Positions 19,320 through 28,726 of a stretch of DNA of 64,000 bases are shown here, in pieces. A program made the position numbers and the translations under genes. This DNA comes from Mesorhizobium sp. WSM4306 (GTDB taxonomy: Bacteria > Pseudomonadota > Alphaproteobacteria > Rhizobiales > Rhizobiaceae): positions 1 through 64,000 of the forward strand of contig NZ_VFTC01000011.1 in the NCBI RefSeq assembly GCF_007003975.1, read 5' to 3'. The notes beneath the pieces are model-generated. The model was not told where the DNA came from. It did no database searches and saw only the letters and a list, made by a program, of their open reading frames with translations. The stretch's first letter is position 1; each line of letters begins with the position of its first letter.

Positions 19320-20927
19320 ATGAGCCTCGTCAAGAAATTCGCCACGGTTGCGTCCGGCACGCTGATGAGCCGCGCGCTCGGCTTTGGCCGCGAGATGCTG
19401 ATGGCGGCCGCACTCGGCACCGGGCCGGTGGCGGACGCCTTCAACGCCGCCTTCCAGTTTCCCAACACGTTCCGCCGGCTGTTTGCCGAAGGCGCTTTCA
19501 ACGCCGCCTTCGTCCCGCTGTTTGCCAAGGAGATCGAGACCCACGGCACCGACGGCGCCAAGCGCTTTTCCGAGGAAGTGTTCGGCGTCTTGTTCACGGC
19601 GCTGCTGGCGCTGACCATCGTCATGGAACTGGCGATGCCGCTGATCGTGCGCTATCTGGTGGCGCCGGGCTTTGCCGACACGCCGGGCAAATTCGAGACA
19701 ACCGTCCTGCTCGCGACGATCATGTTCCCGTATCTCATCTGCATGTCGCTGGCGGCCATGATGGCCGGCATGCTGAACTCGCTGCGTCGCTATTTCGCGG
19801 CTGCCGTCGCACCCGCCTTCCTCAACATCATCCTGATCAGTGTGCTCGGCTACGCCTGGTACCACGGCATGGATGCGCATGACGTCGGCTTCAGCCTGTC
19901 CTGGGGCGTGCTCGCGGCGGGCATCGTGCAACTCGCCATCGTCTGGGTGGCGGTGCGCAATGCCGGCATCGTGCTCGGTTTTCGCCGGCCCAAGCTGACG
20001 CCCAACGTCAAGCGTCTGCTGATCCTGGCACTGCCGGCGGCGATCACCGGTGGCATCACCCAGATTAACCAGCTGATCGGCACGGCGATCGCGTCGGCGC
20101 AGGACAGTGCAGTGTCCTCGCTCGCCTATGCCGACCGCATCTACCAGCTGCCGCTCGGCGTCGTCGGCGTCGCGGTGGCGATTGTGCTGTTGCCGGAACT
20201 GTCGCGGGCGCTGAAATCAGGCAATCTGGTCGAGGCCGCCAATCTGCAGAACCGCTCGGTCGAGTTTACGCTGTTCATGACCTTGCCGGCAGCGGCGGCA
20301 CTGTGGGTGATGTCCGAGCCGATCGTGCGGCTGGTCTATGAGCGCGGTGCCTTTGCCGCCAACGGCTCGACACCGACGGTGGCGGCGATCCTGGCGATCT
20401 TCGGCCTCGGCCTGCCGGCCTTCGTGCTGATCAAGGCCTTCACCCCCGGCTATTTCGCCCGCGAGGATACGCGCACGCCGATGATCTTCGCCGCCATTTC
20501 GGTGGGCGTGAACGTCGCGACCGCGCTGACGCTGTTTCCGAGGATGGGTGCGCCCGGCATTGCCGTGGCATCGGCTGTGGCAGGTTGGGTCAATGCGATG
20601 ATGCTGCTTGCCGTCTTGATTCGGCGCGGCCATTGGGGCCGCGACGTGCCACTGCTGAAGCGCATCCCGCGCCTGGTGCTGTCGGCGGCGGTCATGGCGG
20701 TGGTGCTCTATTTCGCCGAGCATTGGCTGGCCGTCAGGCTCGGCCCCGGCTCGCCATTGGTGATCAAGGCGACGACGCTGCTAGCGCTGGTCGCCGGCGG
20801 GGCTCTGCTCTATTTCGTCACCGCTTTCGCCACCGGCGGCGCCGATTTCGGCATGATCCGCCGCAACGTGAAACGCGGATCGGGCAAGGCGGCACCGCCG
20901 ACGCCAAAGGCCGATCTGGACGAATAG
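19320..20927 (+). CDS. murJ: lipid II flippase MurJ (MviN)
   Basis: Moves lipid II across the inner membrane for peptidoglycan synthesis. It is a 535-residue, roughly 14-helix MOP-superfamily membrane protein. Family hallmarks include the N-terminal [25 protein letters not shown], the [18 protein letters not shown] cavity motif with conserved arginine and glutamate, and [30 protein letters not shown] in the middle. It begins 58 bases after glnD, and trpS follows after 115 bases. The gene order matches other rhizobia. Confidence 0.96.
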   Translation: MSLVKKFATVASGTLMSRALGFGREMLMAAALGTGPVADAFNAAFQFPNTFRRLFAEGAFNAAFVPLFAKEIETHGTDGAKRFSEEVFGVLFTALLALTIVMELAMPLIVRYLVAPGFADTPGKFETTVLLATIMFPYLICMSLAAMMAGMLNSLRRYFAAAVAPAFLNIILISVLGYAWYHGMDAHDVGFSLSWGVLAAGIVQLAIVWVAVRNAGIVLGFRRPKLTPNVKRLLILALPAAITGGITQINQLIGTAIASAQDSAVSSLAYADRIYQLPLGVVGVAVAIVLLPELSRALKSGNLVEAANLQNRSVEFTLFMTLPAAAALWVMSEPIVRLVYERGAFAANGSTPTVAAILAIFGLGLPAFVLIKAFTPGYFAREDTRTPMIFAAISVGVNVATALTLFPRMGAPGIAVASAVAGWVNAMMLLAVLIRRGHWGRDVPLLKRIPRLVLSAAVMAVVLYFAEHWLAVRLGPGSPLVIKATTLLALVAGGALLYFVTAFATGGADFGMIRRNVKRGSGKAAPPTPKADLDE

Positions 20928-21042
20928 AGCTTCGTTCCGGCAATGGCGCCGTCTTGATCGCAGTTGCGTCTTCGTCCATAAGCGCGCCGTCGCAAGACTT
21001 TCGCCGCGTGCGAAACGGCCCTCCACAAGCCATGAGGACATC

Positions 21043-22110
21043 ATGACCGCCTTCAAACAGCTCGTCTTTTCCGGCGTCCAGCCGACCGGCAATCTGCATC
21101 TCGGCAACTATCTCGGCGCCATCAAGAAATTCGTCGCCCTGCAGGATACATCCGACTGTATCTATTGCGTCGTCGACCTGCATTCGCTGACCGCACAGCT
21201 CGTCCATGACGATCTCGCCGACCAGACCCGCTCGATCACCGCCGCGTTCCTCGCCTCCGGCATCGACCCGAGGAAACACATCGTCTTCAACCAGTCGCGG
21301 GTGATGCAGCATGCCGAGCTTGCCTGGATCTTCAACTGCGTGGCGCGCATCGGCTGGATGAACAAGATGACGCAGTTCAAGGACAAGGCCGGCAAGGACC
21401 GCGAGAATGCCTCGCTGGGTCTGCTCGCCTATCCCTCGCTGATGGCGGCCGACATCCTGCTCTATCGCGCCACCCATGTGCCGGTGGGCGAGGACCAGAA
21501 GCAGCATCTGGAGCTGACCCGCGACATCGCGCAAAAATTCAACAACGACTTTTCGAGCCGCATCGCCAGCCTTGGCGTCGGCGTCGAGATGCAGGTCGGC
21601 GAAGAGACCGTGAACGGCTTTTTCCCGATCACCGAACCGGTCATCGGCGGCCCGGCGGCGCGCATCATGAGCCTGCGCGACGGCTCCAAGAAAATGTCGA
21701 AGTCGGACCCGTCCGACCTGTCGCGCATCAACCTGACCGACGATGCCGACACCATCTCGAAGAAGATCCGCAAGGCCAAGACCGACCCGGAGGCCTTGCC
21801 GAGCGAGGTCGACGGACTGGAAAGCCGACCCGAAGCGGAAAACCTGGTCGGCATCTATGCCGGGCTGGCCGAAATGTCGAAGGCCGACGTGCTGAAGGAA
21901 TTCGGCGGCCAGCAGTTTTCGGTGTTCAAGCCGGCACTGGCTGACCTTGCCGTGGAAAAACTGGCGCCGATCGCCGGCGAGATGCGCCGCATCGAGGGCG
22001 ACCGCGCCTATGTCGATGCGGTGCTGAGGGACGGCGGCGAACGCGCCGGCGTGCTGGCCGAGACCACGATGAAGACCGTGCGCGACATTATCGGACTGCT
22101 GCAGGGCTGA
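21043..22110 (+). CDS. trpS: tryptophanyl-tRNA synthetase
   Basis: Charges tRNA-Trp with tryptophan. A 355-residue class I synthetase with the HIGH-equivalent [10 protein letters not shown] at residues 11-20 and the KMSKS loop at about residue 217 ([11 protein letters not shown]). Between them lie the Trp-binding region and the [19 protein letters not shown] helix conserved in bacterial TrpRS. The length is normal. The ATG follows AGCCATGAGGACATC, which contains a GAGGA ribosome-binding site. Confidence 0.97.
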   Translation: MTAFKQLVFSGVQPTGNLHLGNYLGAIKKFVALQDTSDCIYCVVDLHSLTAQLVHDDLADQTRSITAAFLASGIDPRKHIVFNQSRVMQHAELAWIFNCVARIGWMNKMTQFKDKAGKDRENASLGLLAYPSLMAADILLYRATHVPVGEDQKQHLELTRDIAQKFNNDFSSRIASLGVGVEMQVGEETVNGFFPITEPVIGGPAARIMSLRDGSKKMSKSDPSDLSRINLTDDADTISKKIRKAKTDPEALPSEVDGLESRPEAENLVGIYAGLAEMSKADVLKEFGGQQFSVFKPALADLAVEKLAPIAGEMRRIEGDRAYVDAVLRDGGERAGVLAETTMKTVRDIIGLLQG

Positions 22111-22126
22111 GCCTCGAGCCGGATGT

Positions 22127-22165
22127 CGTCCGAAAACCGCTTCACACTTTTCGGCATCATGCTCT
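22127..22165. repeat. rhizobial intergenic palindrome (GAAAACCGCTTCACACTTTTC family)
   Basis: A short element with the core CGAAAACCGCTTCACACTTT and a CATCATGCTCT end. Variants of the same core occur at about 50.4 kb and 58.2 kb, and more distant relatives at 23.7 kb and 61.7 kb. It lies just downstream of trpS. Confidence 0.7.
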
Positions 22166-22267
22166 AGCCGTCACAGTGCACTGCACCACACTGACACAAG
22201 GCCGGTGGCTTGCCGCCGGTCTGCCGTGGTGGCAGATTGCGGCCGAAATAGCATCGAGTAGATAGAC

Positions 22268-22759
22268 ATGGTCTCCAAACGCCTCAGTCGCGAAGCCGGC
22301 CATCGCAGGAAATTCCTGACGATCATCGACGACACGCCGGAGTGCGAGCGCGCCGTCGCCTACGCTTCGAAGCGGGCGCAGAGTACCAGTGGTACGCTGG
22401 TGCTGCTCTACATCATCACACCGGACGATTTTCAGCACTGGCTGGGCGTCGAGAAGATCATGCGCGAGGAAGCCAACGCCACGGCGCGCGCAGCGCTCGA
22501 CGGCTATGCCAACAAGGTGCGCCAGAAGCTCGGTATCGAGCCCGAAATGGTGGTGCGCGAAGGCAAGCCGACCGAAGAGATCCACAAACTGATCGAGGAA
22601 GACCAGGATATCGCTATCCTGGTGCTGGCGGCAGGCGCCGGCAAGGAAGGGCCCGGACCGCTGGTCGGCGCTGTCGCCGGCAAGGGCGCGGCCTTCCCCA
22701 TTCCGGTCACAGTAGTGCCGCAGAATTTGTCGGATGAGGAGATCGACAGCCTCGCTTGA
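22268..22759 (+). CDS. universal stress protein (UspA family)
   Basis: A 163-residue single-domain Usp fold: first strand FLTIIDDTPECERAVAYA, central GTLVLLYIITPDDF, EMVVREGKPTEEI, and the nucleotide-binding loop region AAGAGKEGPGPLVGAVAG near the end. Such proteins support survival under stress; many bind ATP. The gene follows trpS at about 160 bases, separated by a repeat, and is likely transcribed alone. Confidence 0.9.
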   Translation: MVSKRLSREAGHRRKFLTIIDDTPECERAVAYASKRAQSTSGTLVLLYIITPDDFQHWLGVEKIMREEANATARAALDGYANKVRQKLGIEPEMVVREGKPTEEIHKLIEEDQDIAILVLAAGAGKEGPGPLVGAVAGKGAAFPIPVTVVPQNLSDEEIDSLA

Positions 22760-22792
22760 AGGTGTATTGATATTCGGGTGATGCCGGCCTGC

Positions 22793-22868
22793 AAATGGTG
22801 GCTTTCTGCGCTTCCGGTGCTCACGTACTTCAAGTACGCTCCGCTCCGGTTCTCGAAATCCACCATTT
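22793..22868. repeat. intergenic palindromic repeat, copy A
   Basis: Outer arms AAATGGTGG and CCACCATTT enclose TTTCTGCGCTTCCGGTGCTC, a small inner hairpin (GTACTTCAAGTAC) and CGCTCCGCTCCGGTTCTCGA. The same core occurs once more downstream of hrpB (about 36 kb), so this is a dispersed element rather than a local hairpin. Confidence 0.8.
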
Positions 22869-23035
22869 TCGACTCGACCTGAGCTGAATCTCAACACATC
22901 TCAGTCGGCGCCAGGCTCGAAAAAACATTCCGCCAGCCAGCCATTTGAGCGGTGCGTTTCGCTTGAATGTCCAGCCGATTGAGCCTATTTAGAACTATTC
23001 CAAACTAGTTGCCCGACTGGGGCACGGAGACGGCC

Positions 23036-23605
23036 ATGTTCATCCAGACCGAATCGACGCCGAACCCGGCAACGCTGAAATTCCTGCCCGGCAAGGAAGT
23101 GCTTGTTGAAGGCACCGCCGATTTCCGCGACGCCGACAGTGCGGCGAGCGCCTCGCCGCTGGCCGGCCGGCTGTTCGAGATCCCCGGCGTCACCGGCGTG
23201 TTCTTCGGCTATGACTTCGTCACCGTGACCAAGGACGGCCCCGACTGGCAGCATCTGAAGCCGGCCATCCTCGGCGCCATCATGGAGCATTTCATGTCGG
23301 GCGCGCCTGTTATGGTCAATGCCGGCCCCGCCGCCGAGACCAGCCAGACCGGCGAATTCTACGACAAGGCCGACGAGGAACTGGTCATTACCATCAAGGA
23401 ACTGCTCGATACCAGGGTGCGCCCGGCGGTTGCCCAGGATGGCGGCGACATCACCTTCCGCGGCTTCGAGAACGGCACCGTGTTCCTGCACATGAAGGGC
23501 GCCTGCGCCGGTTGCCCGTCTTCGACCGCGACGCTGAAGCACGGCATCCAGAACCTGCTCCGGCACTTCGTGCCGGAAGTGCAGCAGGTCGAGCAGGTCT
23601 CTTAA
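23036..23605 (+). CDS. NifU-type iron-sulfur scaffold protein (Nfu)
   Basis: A 189-residue Fe-S carrier that delivers clusters to apo-proteins. It has the N-terminal Nfu_N domain (MFIQTESTPNPATLKFLPGK, G-x-FFGYDFVTVTK) and the C-terminal NifU-like domain with the cluster-binding CxxC in GACAGCPSS. The start was chosen at the ATG with GGAG seven bases upstream, nine codons inside a longer frame. It is followed by a strong terminator, so it ends its transcript. Confidence 0.93.
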   Translation: MFIQTESTPNPATLKFLPGKEVLVEGTADFRDADSAASASPLAGRLFEIPGVTGVFFGYDFVTVTKDGPDWQHLKPAILGAIMEHFMSGAPVMVNAGPAAETSQTGEFYDKADEELVITIKELLDTRVRPAVAQDGGDITFRGFENGTVFLHMKGACAGCPSSTATLKHGIQNLLRHFVPEVQQVEQVS

Positions 23606-23632
23606 AGACTTTTCCCATCGGACCAAAAACAA

Positions 23633-23660
23633 AAAACCGGGCCAAATTGCCCGGTTTTCT
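23633..23660 (+). terminator. rho-independent terminator after nfu gene
   Basis: A 10-bp perfect stem (AAAACCGGGC / GCCCGGTTTT) with a six-base loop sits 27 bases after the stop codon. The A/T ends make it potentially active on both strands, serving the convergent L,D-transpeptidase gene too. Confidence 0.85.
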
Positions 23661-23715
23661 GTTTGGGACGTCCGTTGTTGCCTAGACGGTCCGCGTCATA
23701 AAACTTCTAGTTGAC

Positions 23716-23779
23716 CATGATCTTTCCCGAAAACCGGTATCCACTTTTCGCTTACGCGGACCTCCGGTTCGGGATCATG
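23716..23779. repeat. intergenic palindromic repeat (CATGATC...GATCATG type)
   Basis: The left part contains CATGATCTTTCCCGAAAACC and the right part CCGGTTCGGGATCATG, nearly complementary ends around CACTTTTCGC. It belongs to the same broad family as the element at about 61.7 kb and is shared between convergent gene ends. Confidence 0.7.
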
Positions 23780-23781
23780 TC

Positions 23782-24399
23782 TCACATCACAATGACCTTG
23801 GCGCCGACCGACGTGCGGTCGTAGAGGTCGATGATGTCCTGGTTCATCAGCCGGATGCAGCCCGACGACATCGCCTTGCCGATCGAATTCCACTCCGGGC
23901 TGCCATGCAGGCGGTAGCCCATGTCGCCGCCCTTGTTGAACAGGTACATGGCGCGCGCGCCGAGCGGGTTCTTCAGGCCCGGCTCCATGCCGCCGGCAAA
24001 CTTGGCCAGTTCCGGCTGGCGCTGGATCATCTGCCGCGGCGGGGTCCAGGTCGGCCATTCGCGCTTCAGCGCGATGTGGGCGGTGCCGTGCCATTCAAAA
24101 CCTTCGCGGCCGACGCCGATGCCGTAGCGGATCGCCCGGCCGTCGCCTTCGACGAAGTAGAGAAACTTGTTCTGCGTATCGACGACAATGGTGCCCGGCT
24201 TTTCCGAGGTGTCGTAGTTCACCTCCTGCCGGTGGTACTTCAGCGGCACCTTCTCGATCGGGATGCGCGGCAGCTGATAGCCTGCATCGTTCACCGCGCC
24301 GTAGTTGTTGGTGAAGAGCTGCGAGCCGATCGTGCTGCAACCCGAGATCGCGGTCGACAACGCAAGTGCAGCAACGATTGCAAATGACTTCATGCGCAT
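23782..24399 (-). CDS. L,D-transpeptidase (YkuD family) lipoprotein
   Basis: Predicted to form 3-3 cross-links in peptidoglycan or attach proteins to it. The N-terminus is a lipoprotein signal (AIVAALALSTAISGC, Cys21). The YkuD domain follows (GTIVVDTQNKFLYFVEGDG, YGIGVGREGFEW). The catalytic motif reads YRLHGSPEWNSIGKAMSSGC then IRL, with the active-site Cys and upstream His present; the residue before Gly-Cys is Ser where many homologues have His. The start is the ATG three residues before the hydrophobic stretch; a more distant upstream start is less likely. Confidence 0.9.
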   Translation of the reverse strand: MRMKSFAIVAALALSTAISGCSTIGSQLFTNNYGAVNDAGYQLPRIPIEKVPLKYHRQEVNYDTSEKPGTIVVDTQNKFLYFVEGDGRAIRYGIGVGREGFEWHGTAHIALKREWPTWTPPRQMIQRQPELAKFAGGMEPGLKNPLGARAMYLFNKGGDMGYRLHGSPEWNSIGKAMSSGCIRLMNQDIIDLYDRTSVGAKVIVM

Positions 24400-24638
24400 G
24401 AAATGGTCCGATGCCCCGCCCAGAATCGAGCGGCACGTCGCGGCCGCTTTTCCTGAAATCATTCATGCTGGCATTTGCTTTGCTTGCCAAGGGTGCGATG
24501 CCTATATGCAAGAGCTTACGTGCCGGTAAGCCGTCAACTATGGCATTTCGGCAACAGGGGTCACGGGATTGTGAAGGAAAAACAATGGGCGGTCCCATCG
24601 GATAGCCCAGATTCAGGGAACCACATCGAGGAAGCACT

Positions 24639-25055
24639 ATGAATGTTGGCGATGCCGCAGCACGGTCCGGCCTGCCGGCCAAGACCATCCGCTACTATGA
24701 AGAGATCGGCCTGATCGCGCCGGCGCGCGCCGGCAATGGCTATCGCGATTATTCCAGCGACGACATCCACCGGCTGGCCTTCCTGCGCCGCGCCCGCAAC
24801 CTGGGCTTTTCAATCGAGGATTGCCGCCAGTTGATGGCCCTCTACCGCGACCGCAGCCGCGCCAGCCACGACGTGCGCGAGATCGCCGCCGCCCATGTCA
24901 GCGCCATCGAGGAGAAGGTGCGCGAGCTGCAGTCGATGCGCACGACCTTGCAGAAGCTGATCCACGCCTGCCATGGCGATGACCGGCCGGACTGCCCGAT
25001 TTTGGATGACATTGCGGGATCGGCGCTGACCGGAGACAGGGCGGCCTCGGCTTGA
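24639..25055 (+). CDS. hmrR: copper-responsive MerR-family regulator (HmrR/CueR)
   Basis: Activates copper-export genes when Cu(I) binds. The N-terminal MerR HTH (GDAAARSGLPAKTIRYYEEIGL) and wing (GNGYRDYSSDDIHRLAFLRRARNLGFS) lead into a dimerisation coiled coil. The C-terminal loop CHGDDRPDC provides two cysteines with CueR-type CX7C spacing, marking a monovalent-metal sensor rather than a zinc or redox one. The ATG is preceded by GAGGA. Its presumed target, the copA promoter, lies about 9 kb away on the other side of glnD-murJ-trpS; no copper gene is adjacent. Confidence 0.9.
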   Translation: MNVGDAAARSGLPAKTIRYYEEIGLIAPARAGNGYRDYSSDDIHRLAFLRRARNLGFSIEDCRQLMALYRDRSRASHDVREIAAAHVSAIEEKVRELQSMRTTLQKLIHACHGDDRPDCPILDDIAGSALTGDRAASA

Positions 25056-25441
25056 AAGGCTGGCGCCGGAATAGACTGGACGTCGGACGCGGACGAAAAC
25101 TTCGCTAAAGGTCTAATATCTCGTTTGGCTAAAATACGGAACGTCCAATGGACAATAACGGAACCAAAGCGGTTACATCAGACCTTTGCGTTCACGGCGC
25201 AAGACTTTAGTCCTGCCGTCTTATAGATAAGAACGGAAGTTGTTTGACACGACATAGGGCCGCTGCGGATCAGTACCAGACTGCGTCCAGATCAAATATG
25301 GTGCGATCGCGGAAGGCGCTCGGATCAAGCAGTCGCCCCTGGTTGGCCAACCAATGAGGCGCTGATGCTGGGATCAACGTTCTGATCAACCAGCCCGTAC
25401 CAATGTGCAATCATCGCTGGAAACGGGACAGGACCGGCAAA
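25056..25441. other. intergenic, no gene recognised
   Basis: Sequence with noticeably more A/T than its surroundings. I see no convincing start, ribosome-binding site or RNA gene. On the minus strand a frame ending at 25270 reads like a protein C-terminus (ending FDLDAVWY) but has no start, so it may be a decayed fragment. Confidence 0.4.
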
Positions 25442-25642
25442 CTAACGGGTTGGAACATAAACCCCGAGAGCGACTGCCACCTGCATTTCCAGCAAGATCG
25501 TCGCAAACATAATCAAGAAAAACAAGCGGACAAGAAATGATGGCGTGAACTTGTACCTTTGAGACAAGAGCACGCACACGATAGTAGCGATGCCCGCTGC
25601 AGCCGTGACGACTAGATCAACTACGACTCCTCGCGAAAACAT
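25442..25642 (-). CDS. small membrane protein of unknown function
   Basis: A 66-residue protein dominated by two hydrophobic segments (VVVDLVVTAAAGIATIVCVLL and VRLFFLIMFATILLEMQVAVAL), so it is probably a two-pass inner-membrane protein. I do not recognise a family. The ATG is preceded by an extremely strong purine run (GGGGGAGGGGG, two bases before the start), which is the main reason to accept it. It lies next to a second small membrane protein gene on the same strand in an otherwise gene-poor stretch. Confidence 0.55.
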   Translation of the reverse strand: MFSRGVVVDLVVTAAAGIATIVCVLLSQRYKFTPSFLVRLFFLIMFATILLEMQVAVALGVYVPTR

Positions 25643-25711
25643 AGTCCCCCTCCCCCAAGCCGGAACTGCAAGCCTAACGCCAACGACCCGCCTTGTGGAA
25701 GGCACGCCAGT

Positions 25712-25924
25712 TCAGAGCAGCAGGTGAATTGCCAGAAGCTCGATGATCAGCAAAACGGCGCACACCGCGCCCCCAAGGGCATAACCTCGCCAATACTGGC
25801 GGACATCCTCATCGGTTTGGAATGCTTCCACCCAAGGCCCTTCAGGGGCGACGCCAAGGCAAATGGGGATCGGCATCGTGGTTGGCACGATTGTAGCGGG
25901 AGCTGAAGCATCTCGATCCGACAT
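25712..25924 (-). CDS. small single-pass membrane protein, hypothetical
   Basis: About 70 residues: a hydrophilic Pro-rich N-terminal half (APATIVPTTMPIPICLG), a charged middle (TDEDVRQYWRGY) and one C-terminal membrane helix (ALGGAVCAVLLIIELLAIHLLL). No family recognised. The ATG has GAGGG about eight bases upstream; a GTG five codons earlier is an alternative. It is transcribed toward the preceding small membrane protein gene, 69 bases away. Confidence 0.45.
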   Translation of the reverse strand: MSDRDASAPATIVPTTMPIPICLGVAPEGPWVEAFQTDEDVRQYWRGYALGGAVCAVLLIIELLAIHLLL

Positions 25925-26734
25925 GCACGCGGCCCTCACAACCCGGAGAAGTCAGCATATTAGTCCTAGCTAACTAATAGGGAAAGCTCCGAATGATTGC
26001 CGGCCTGTCGAGGACGAAGCGCTGCACAGGAGCATCGTCGGTCCCCTCTTGGCTGGCCTACCACAGCGAGCACCACTGTTTGAGTCACTGTGGTGATCGA
26101 GTAGGGTCTGTGAAGTATATAGTCGCCCTCCAAGAAGCGGACGCATTTCGGAAAGCCGATTCATCTCGAATTGCCTTACTGGCGATATGCGAGGCGCGGC
26201 GCGCGAACTGAAAACCGATCAGTCAGACGCCGCGTTTGAGGGCGCGGTGAATAAGATAGCCAAGGCGCCGAAGCTCACCAGCGAACAGATAAAAGAACCA
26301 GCTCGACGCCAGCGCTCCCAAGAGCCGTAGCCATTCCCCCACGGCTGGGTAGCTCCAAAACGCTTAGTTGCGCAATTGCTAATATGAAATACCTTAGGCA
26401 GTGCGGGAGGGACGATCCAATCATAACCCGCAGTGGCCGGTGCGGCCTGCACCCCCAACGATAGCCCCGGGCCGTACCGGCTATTCCCTCAGGGCGTGCC
26501 TTGCACCTTTGTGCCCATCGACCTTGGGCACTCAGTCTTGCTTGAGAGATTGCTCATGTGCGGTAAGTTGAATTCAGAGCGGCGCTTCTTGGCTCGCTTG
26601 GCCGGTGCAGTTTGGCGTTGGGGAACTGCGCCGGCTTTTGCCCTACGGCTTGGTAGCCCCTAGAGTCGGCTTGACGGATAAAGGAACTGGTGCGGCGGAA
26701 GCGGAATGAGGCCAAGGATTAGGCCACGAACCCG
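25925..26734. other. gene-poor intergenic stretch
   Basis: About 800 bases with no coding frame I can support. Short open frames are present on both strands but lack ribosome-binding sites, recognisable domains or natural codon use. No repeat, RNA gene or insertion element was recognised. It may be remnant DNA. Confidence 0.45.
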
Positions 26735-27082
26735 TTAGCCATACAATGTGCGAGAGTCCGCAGGTGCTTCTGTTCGGTTTTCTAAACTATAATCCCAGAG
26801 GACGCTGGTCGCCCGTATGTGATAGTCGCGGAGTATACCGCCACGGCCCTTAGCCATAATCACGCGATGTTCTTCAAGATTGCGCCAGCGAGCCAGCGCG
26901 GCTTCGTCGCGCCAAAGTGAGAATGACAGGTACTTTCCTGGCTCACTGCAACTCTCGAATCGCTCTGCCGATATGAAGCCGTCAATAGCTTCAAGTAGCG
27001 GGCGTATCTCCTTTGCCAACGCGATATAGTCGTCACGCCGGTCTGGATAAGGCCACAGTTCCGAGACGACAGCTATCACCAC
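26735..27082 (-). CDS. antibiotic biosynthesis monooxygenase-domain protein
   Basis: A 115-residue protein with a dimeric alpha/beta ABM-type ferredoxin-like fold: VIAVVSELWPYPDRRDDYIALAKEI, a FISAERFES strand, SFSLWRDEAALARWRNLEEH and HRVIMAKGRGGILRDYHIR. Proteins of this type include quinol monooxygenases and haem-degrading enzymes; the sequence alone does not tell which. The start is a GTG following a GGGGG run. It stands alone on the minus strand between the gene-poor stretch and mmcB. Confidence 0.75.
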   Translation of the reverse strand: MVIAVVSELWPYPDRRDDYIALAKEIRPLLEAIDGFISAERFESCSEPGKYLSFSLWRDEAALARWRNLEEHRVIMAKGRGGILRDYHIRATSVLWDYSLENRTEAPADSRTLYG

Positions 27083-27248
27083 GGCCCCCCGCGCATCACT
27101 GGGAGAAAGCGTACTCCTTGCCTACAAATTTGCGAGTCAAATTGCAGCCAGGCTGTCGAGGAATCCTATTCACCTTGGGTTTGTCAACCATACAATCGCC
27201 TTCCAAAAACAGGTTCAAACCGTGAACAAAATCTGGCATGGTGCCGCC

Positions 27249-27749
27249 ATGCCGATTATTTCCCCGATTCCCCTCAATCCCCTGATCGATGGCCGCCAGT
27301 CGGAACGCGCCATGCTGGTGCGGCGTGGCGTGCAGCGGCTGTTGATGCAGATGGGCATGCATGTTCTGCCTGAACTGTCGCTGGCCACCGGCCGGCGCGC
27401 CGATCTGGTGGCGCTGACACGGCAAGGCGACATCTGGATCATCGAGATCAAATCGTCGATCGAGGATTTTCGCGTCGACCGCAAATGGCCTGACTACCGG
27501 CTGCATTCCGACCGCTTCTTCTTCGCCACCCATCCCGGCGTGCCATCCGAAATCTTCCCCGAGGAATGCGGCTTCATCCTCTCCGACGGCTACGGCGCCG
27601 AGATCCTGCGCGATGCGCGGGAGCACCGCATGGCGGCGGCAACGCGCAAGGCGCTGATGCTGCGGATTGCACGCGCCGGTGCTGCGCGGCTGCTGGCGGC
27701 GGAGCTTGCGGGCGTGGCGGTGCCGGCGCTGGAAGGGGAGAGCGAGTAG
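27249..27749 (+). CDS. mmcB: MmcB-family DNA repair protein
   Basis: A 166-residue PD-(D/E)XK nuclease-like protein matching the alphaproteobacterial MmcB/DUF1052 group, first linked to mitomycin C resistance in Caulobacter. Key elements are LIDGRQSERAMLVRRGVQRL, the metal-site strands RRADLVAL and IWIIEIKSSIEDFRVDRKW, and FFFATHPGVP. The ATG was chosen because homologues start at a similar MPI...NPLIDGRQS; a GTG nine codons earlier is possible. Function as a nuclease is inferred from the fold. Confidence 0.85.
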   Translation: MPIISPIPLNPLIDGRQSERAMLVRRGVQRLLMQMGMHVLPELSLATGRRADLVALTRQGDIWIIEIKSSIEDFRVDRKWPDYRLHSDRFFFATHPGVPSEIFPEECGFILSDGYGAEILRDAREHRMAAATRKALMLRIARAGAARLLAAELAGVAVPALEGESE

Positions 27750-27937
27750 GCCCGGGCGCAAATGTGCGCCGCGCCGTCGCCGTGTCGCCTGCCGATTTTC
27801 GCCCGGTCAAGGTTTTTTGCGCGGGCGCTGCCGACAGTCGCGAAGATATTTTATCCCGCACCGATGATTTCCACTCCCCTGCGCTGTCCTGATCAATAGG
27901 CGCTGGATGGTCCAGTGACCGGAAAGCGAGGTGATCC

Positions 27938-28684
27938 ATGCGATCGTTACTAGGTCAAAATGTCGTCGTCGTCGGAGGCAGCCGGGGTGTCGGCCGCTCA
28001 ATCGTGGAGGCTGCACTCGGCGAGGGCGCGACAGTGCTTGCCGTTGCCCGTGGCGCGGCGGCCCTGAAAGAGCTCTCCTGGGAAAGACCAGACGTGAAGA
28101 CGCTTGCGGTGGACGCGACGGTGGAGACCGCACCCGAAGCGGTTTTCGACACACTTGCGCCGGACGTGCTGGTGATCTGCGCCGGCGCCCTTGCCCCCTC
28201 CGCGCCTTTGCAGGAACAAAGCTGGGAGGTCTTCTCCGCAAACTGGGAAACTGACGTCAAGGCGGCATTCCTGTTCTGCAAGGCCGCGCTCAACACTCCG
28301 CTCAAGCCGGGGAGCCGGGTTGTGCTGATCTCCAGTGGCGCAGCCTTGACCGGCGGACCGCCGTTCGCCGGCGGGTATGCGGGCGCAAAACGCATGCAGA
28401 TGTTCCTGGCCGGTCATTGCCAAAAGGAATCGGATCGACTTGGACTGGACCTGCGCTTTATGGCGCTTGCGCCGGCTCGCATCATGCCAGGGACCGGGAT
28501 AGGCGATGCCGGGCTCGATGGCTTTGCGGCTTATTTGGGCATCCAGCCTGCAGACGTCCTCGCGAGCATGACCGACTTGCAGACGCCGGCCGATGTCGGC
28601 CGCGCGGTGGTCGCGCTCGCCACCGGCAAATCGGAAGGCAGCTCCTTCACCGTCAGCGGCAGCGGACTTGCGGCAGCGGCCTGA
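27938..28684 (+). CDS. short-chain dehydrogenase/reductase
   Basis: A 248-residue Rossmann-fold oxidoreductase. The cofactor loop is VVVGGSRGVGRS, the central strand is LVICAGALAPS (replacing NNAG), the catalytic Ser lies in VVLISSGAAL and the Tyr/Lys pair in YAGAKRMQ. An arginine just after the third strand (AVARG) suggests NADP(H). Substrate unknown. GAGGTG precedes the ATG with good spacing. It lies 42 bases upstream of an ECF sigma-factor gene on the same strand, a pairing that suggests shared transcription. Confidence 0.87.
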   Translation: MRSLLGQNVVVVGGSRGVGRSIVEAALGEGATVLAVARGAAALKELSWERPDVKTLAVDATVETAPEAVFDTLAPDVLVICAGALAPSAPLQEQSWEVFSANWETDVKAAFLFCKAALNTPLKPGSRVVLISSGAALTGGPPFAGGYAGAKRMQMFLAGHCQKESDRLGLDLRFMALAPARIMPGTGIGDAGLDGFAAYLGIQPADVLASMTDLQTPADVGRAVVALATGKSEGSSFTVSGSGLAAAA

Positions 28685-28726
28685 GGCGCTCAGGATGCAA
28701 GGCGATTTCAGCACCGCGGGCTCCAT

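Noticed and set aside
25270-25375. Minus-strand fragment ending PSAFRDRTIFDLDAVWY, looking like a protein C-terminus.
   Set aside because: Only about 35 codons between stops and no start codon context; too short to assign.
26219-26458. A 79-codon minus-strand frame with a hydrophobic C-terminal segment.
   Set aside because: Starts at TTG without a ribosome-binding site, has no recognisable family and an implausible N-terminus.
27213-27227. GTTC-N7-GAAC just upstream of mmcB as a possible SOS (LexA) box.
   Set aside because: The alphaproteobacterial LexA consensus is a direct repeat, GTTC-N7-GTTC. Here the second half is inverted, so I do not call it although SOS control of mmcB would be sensible.
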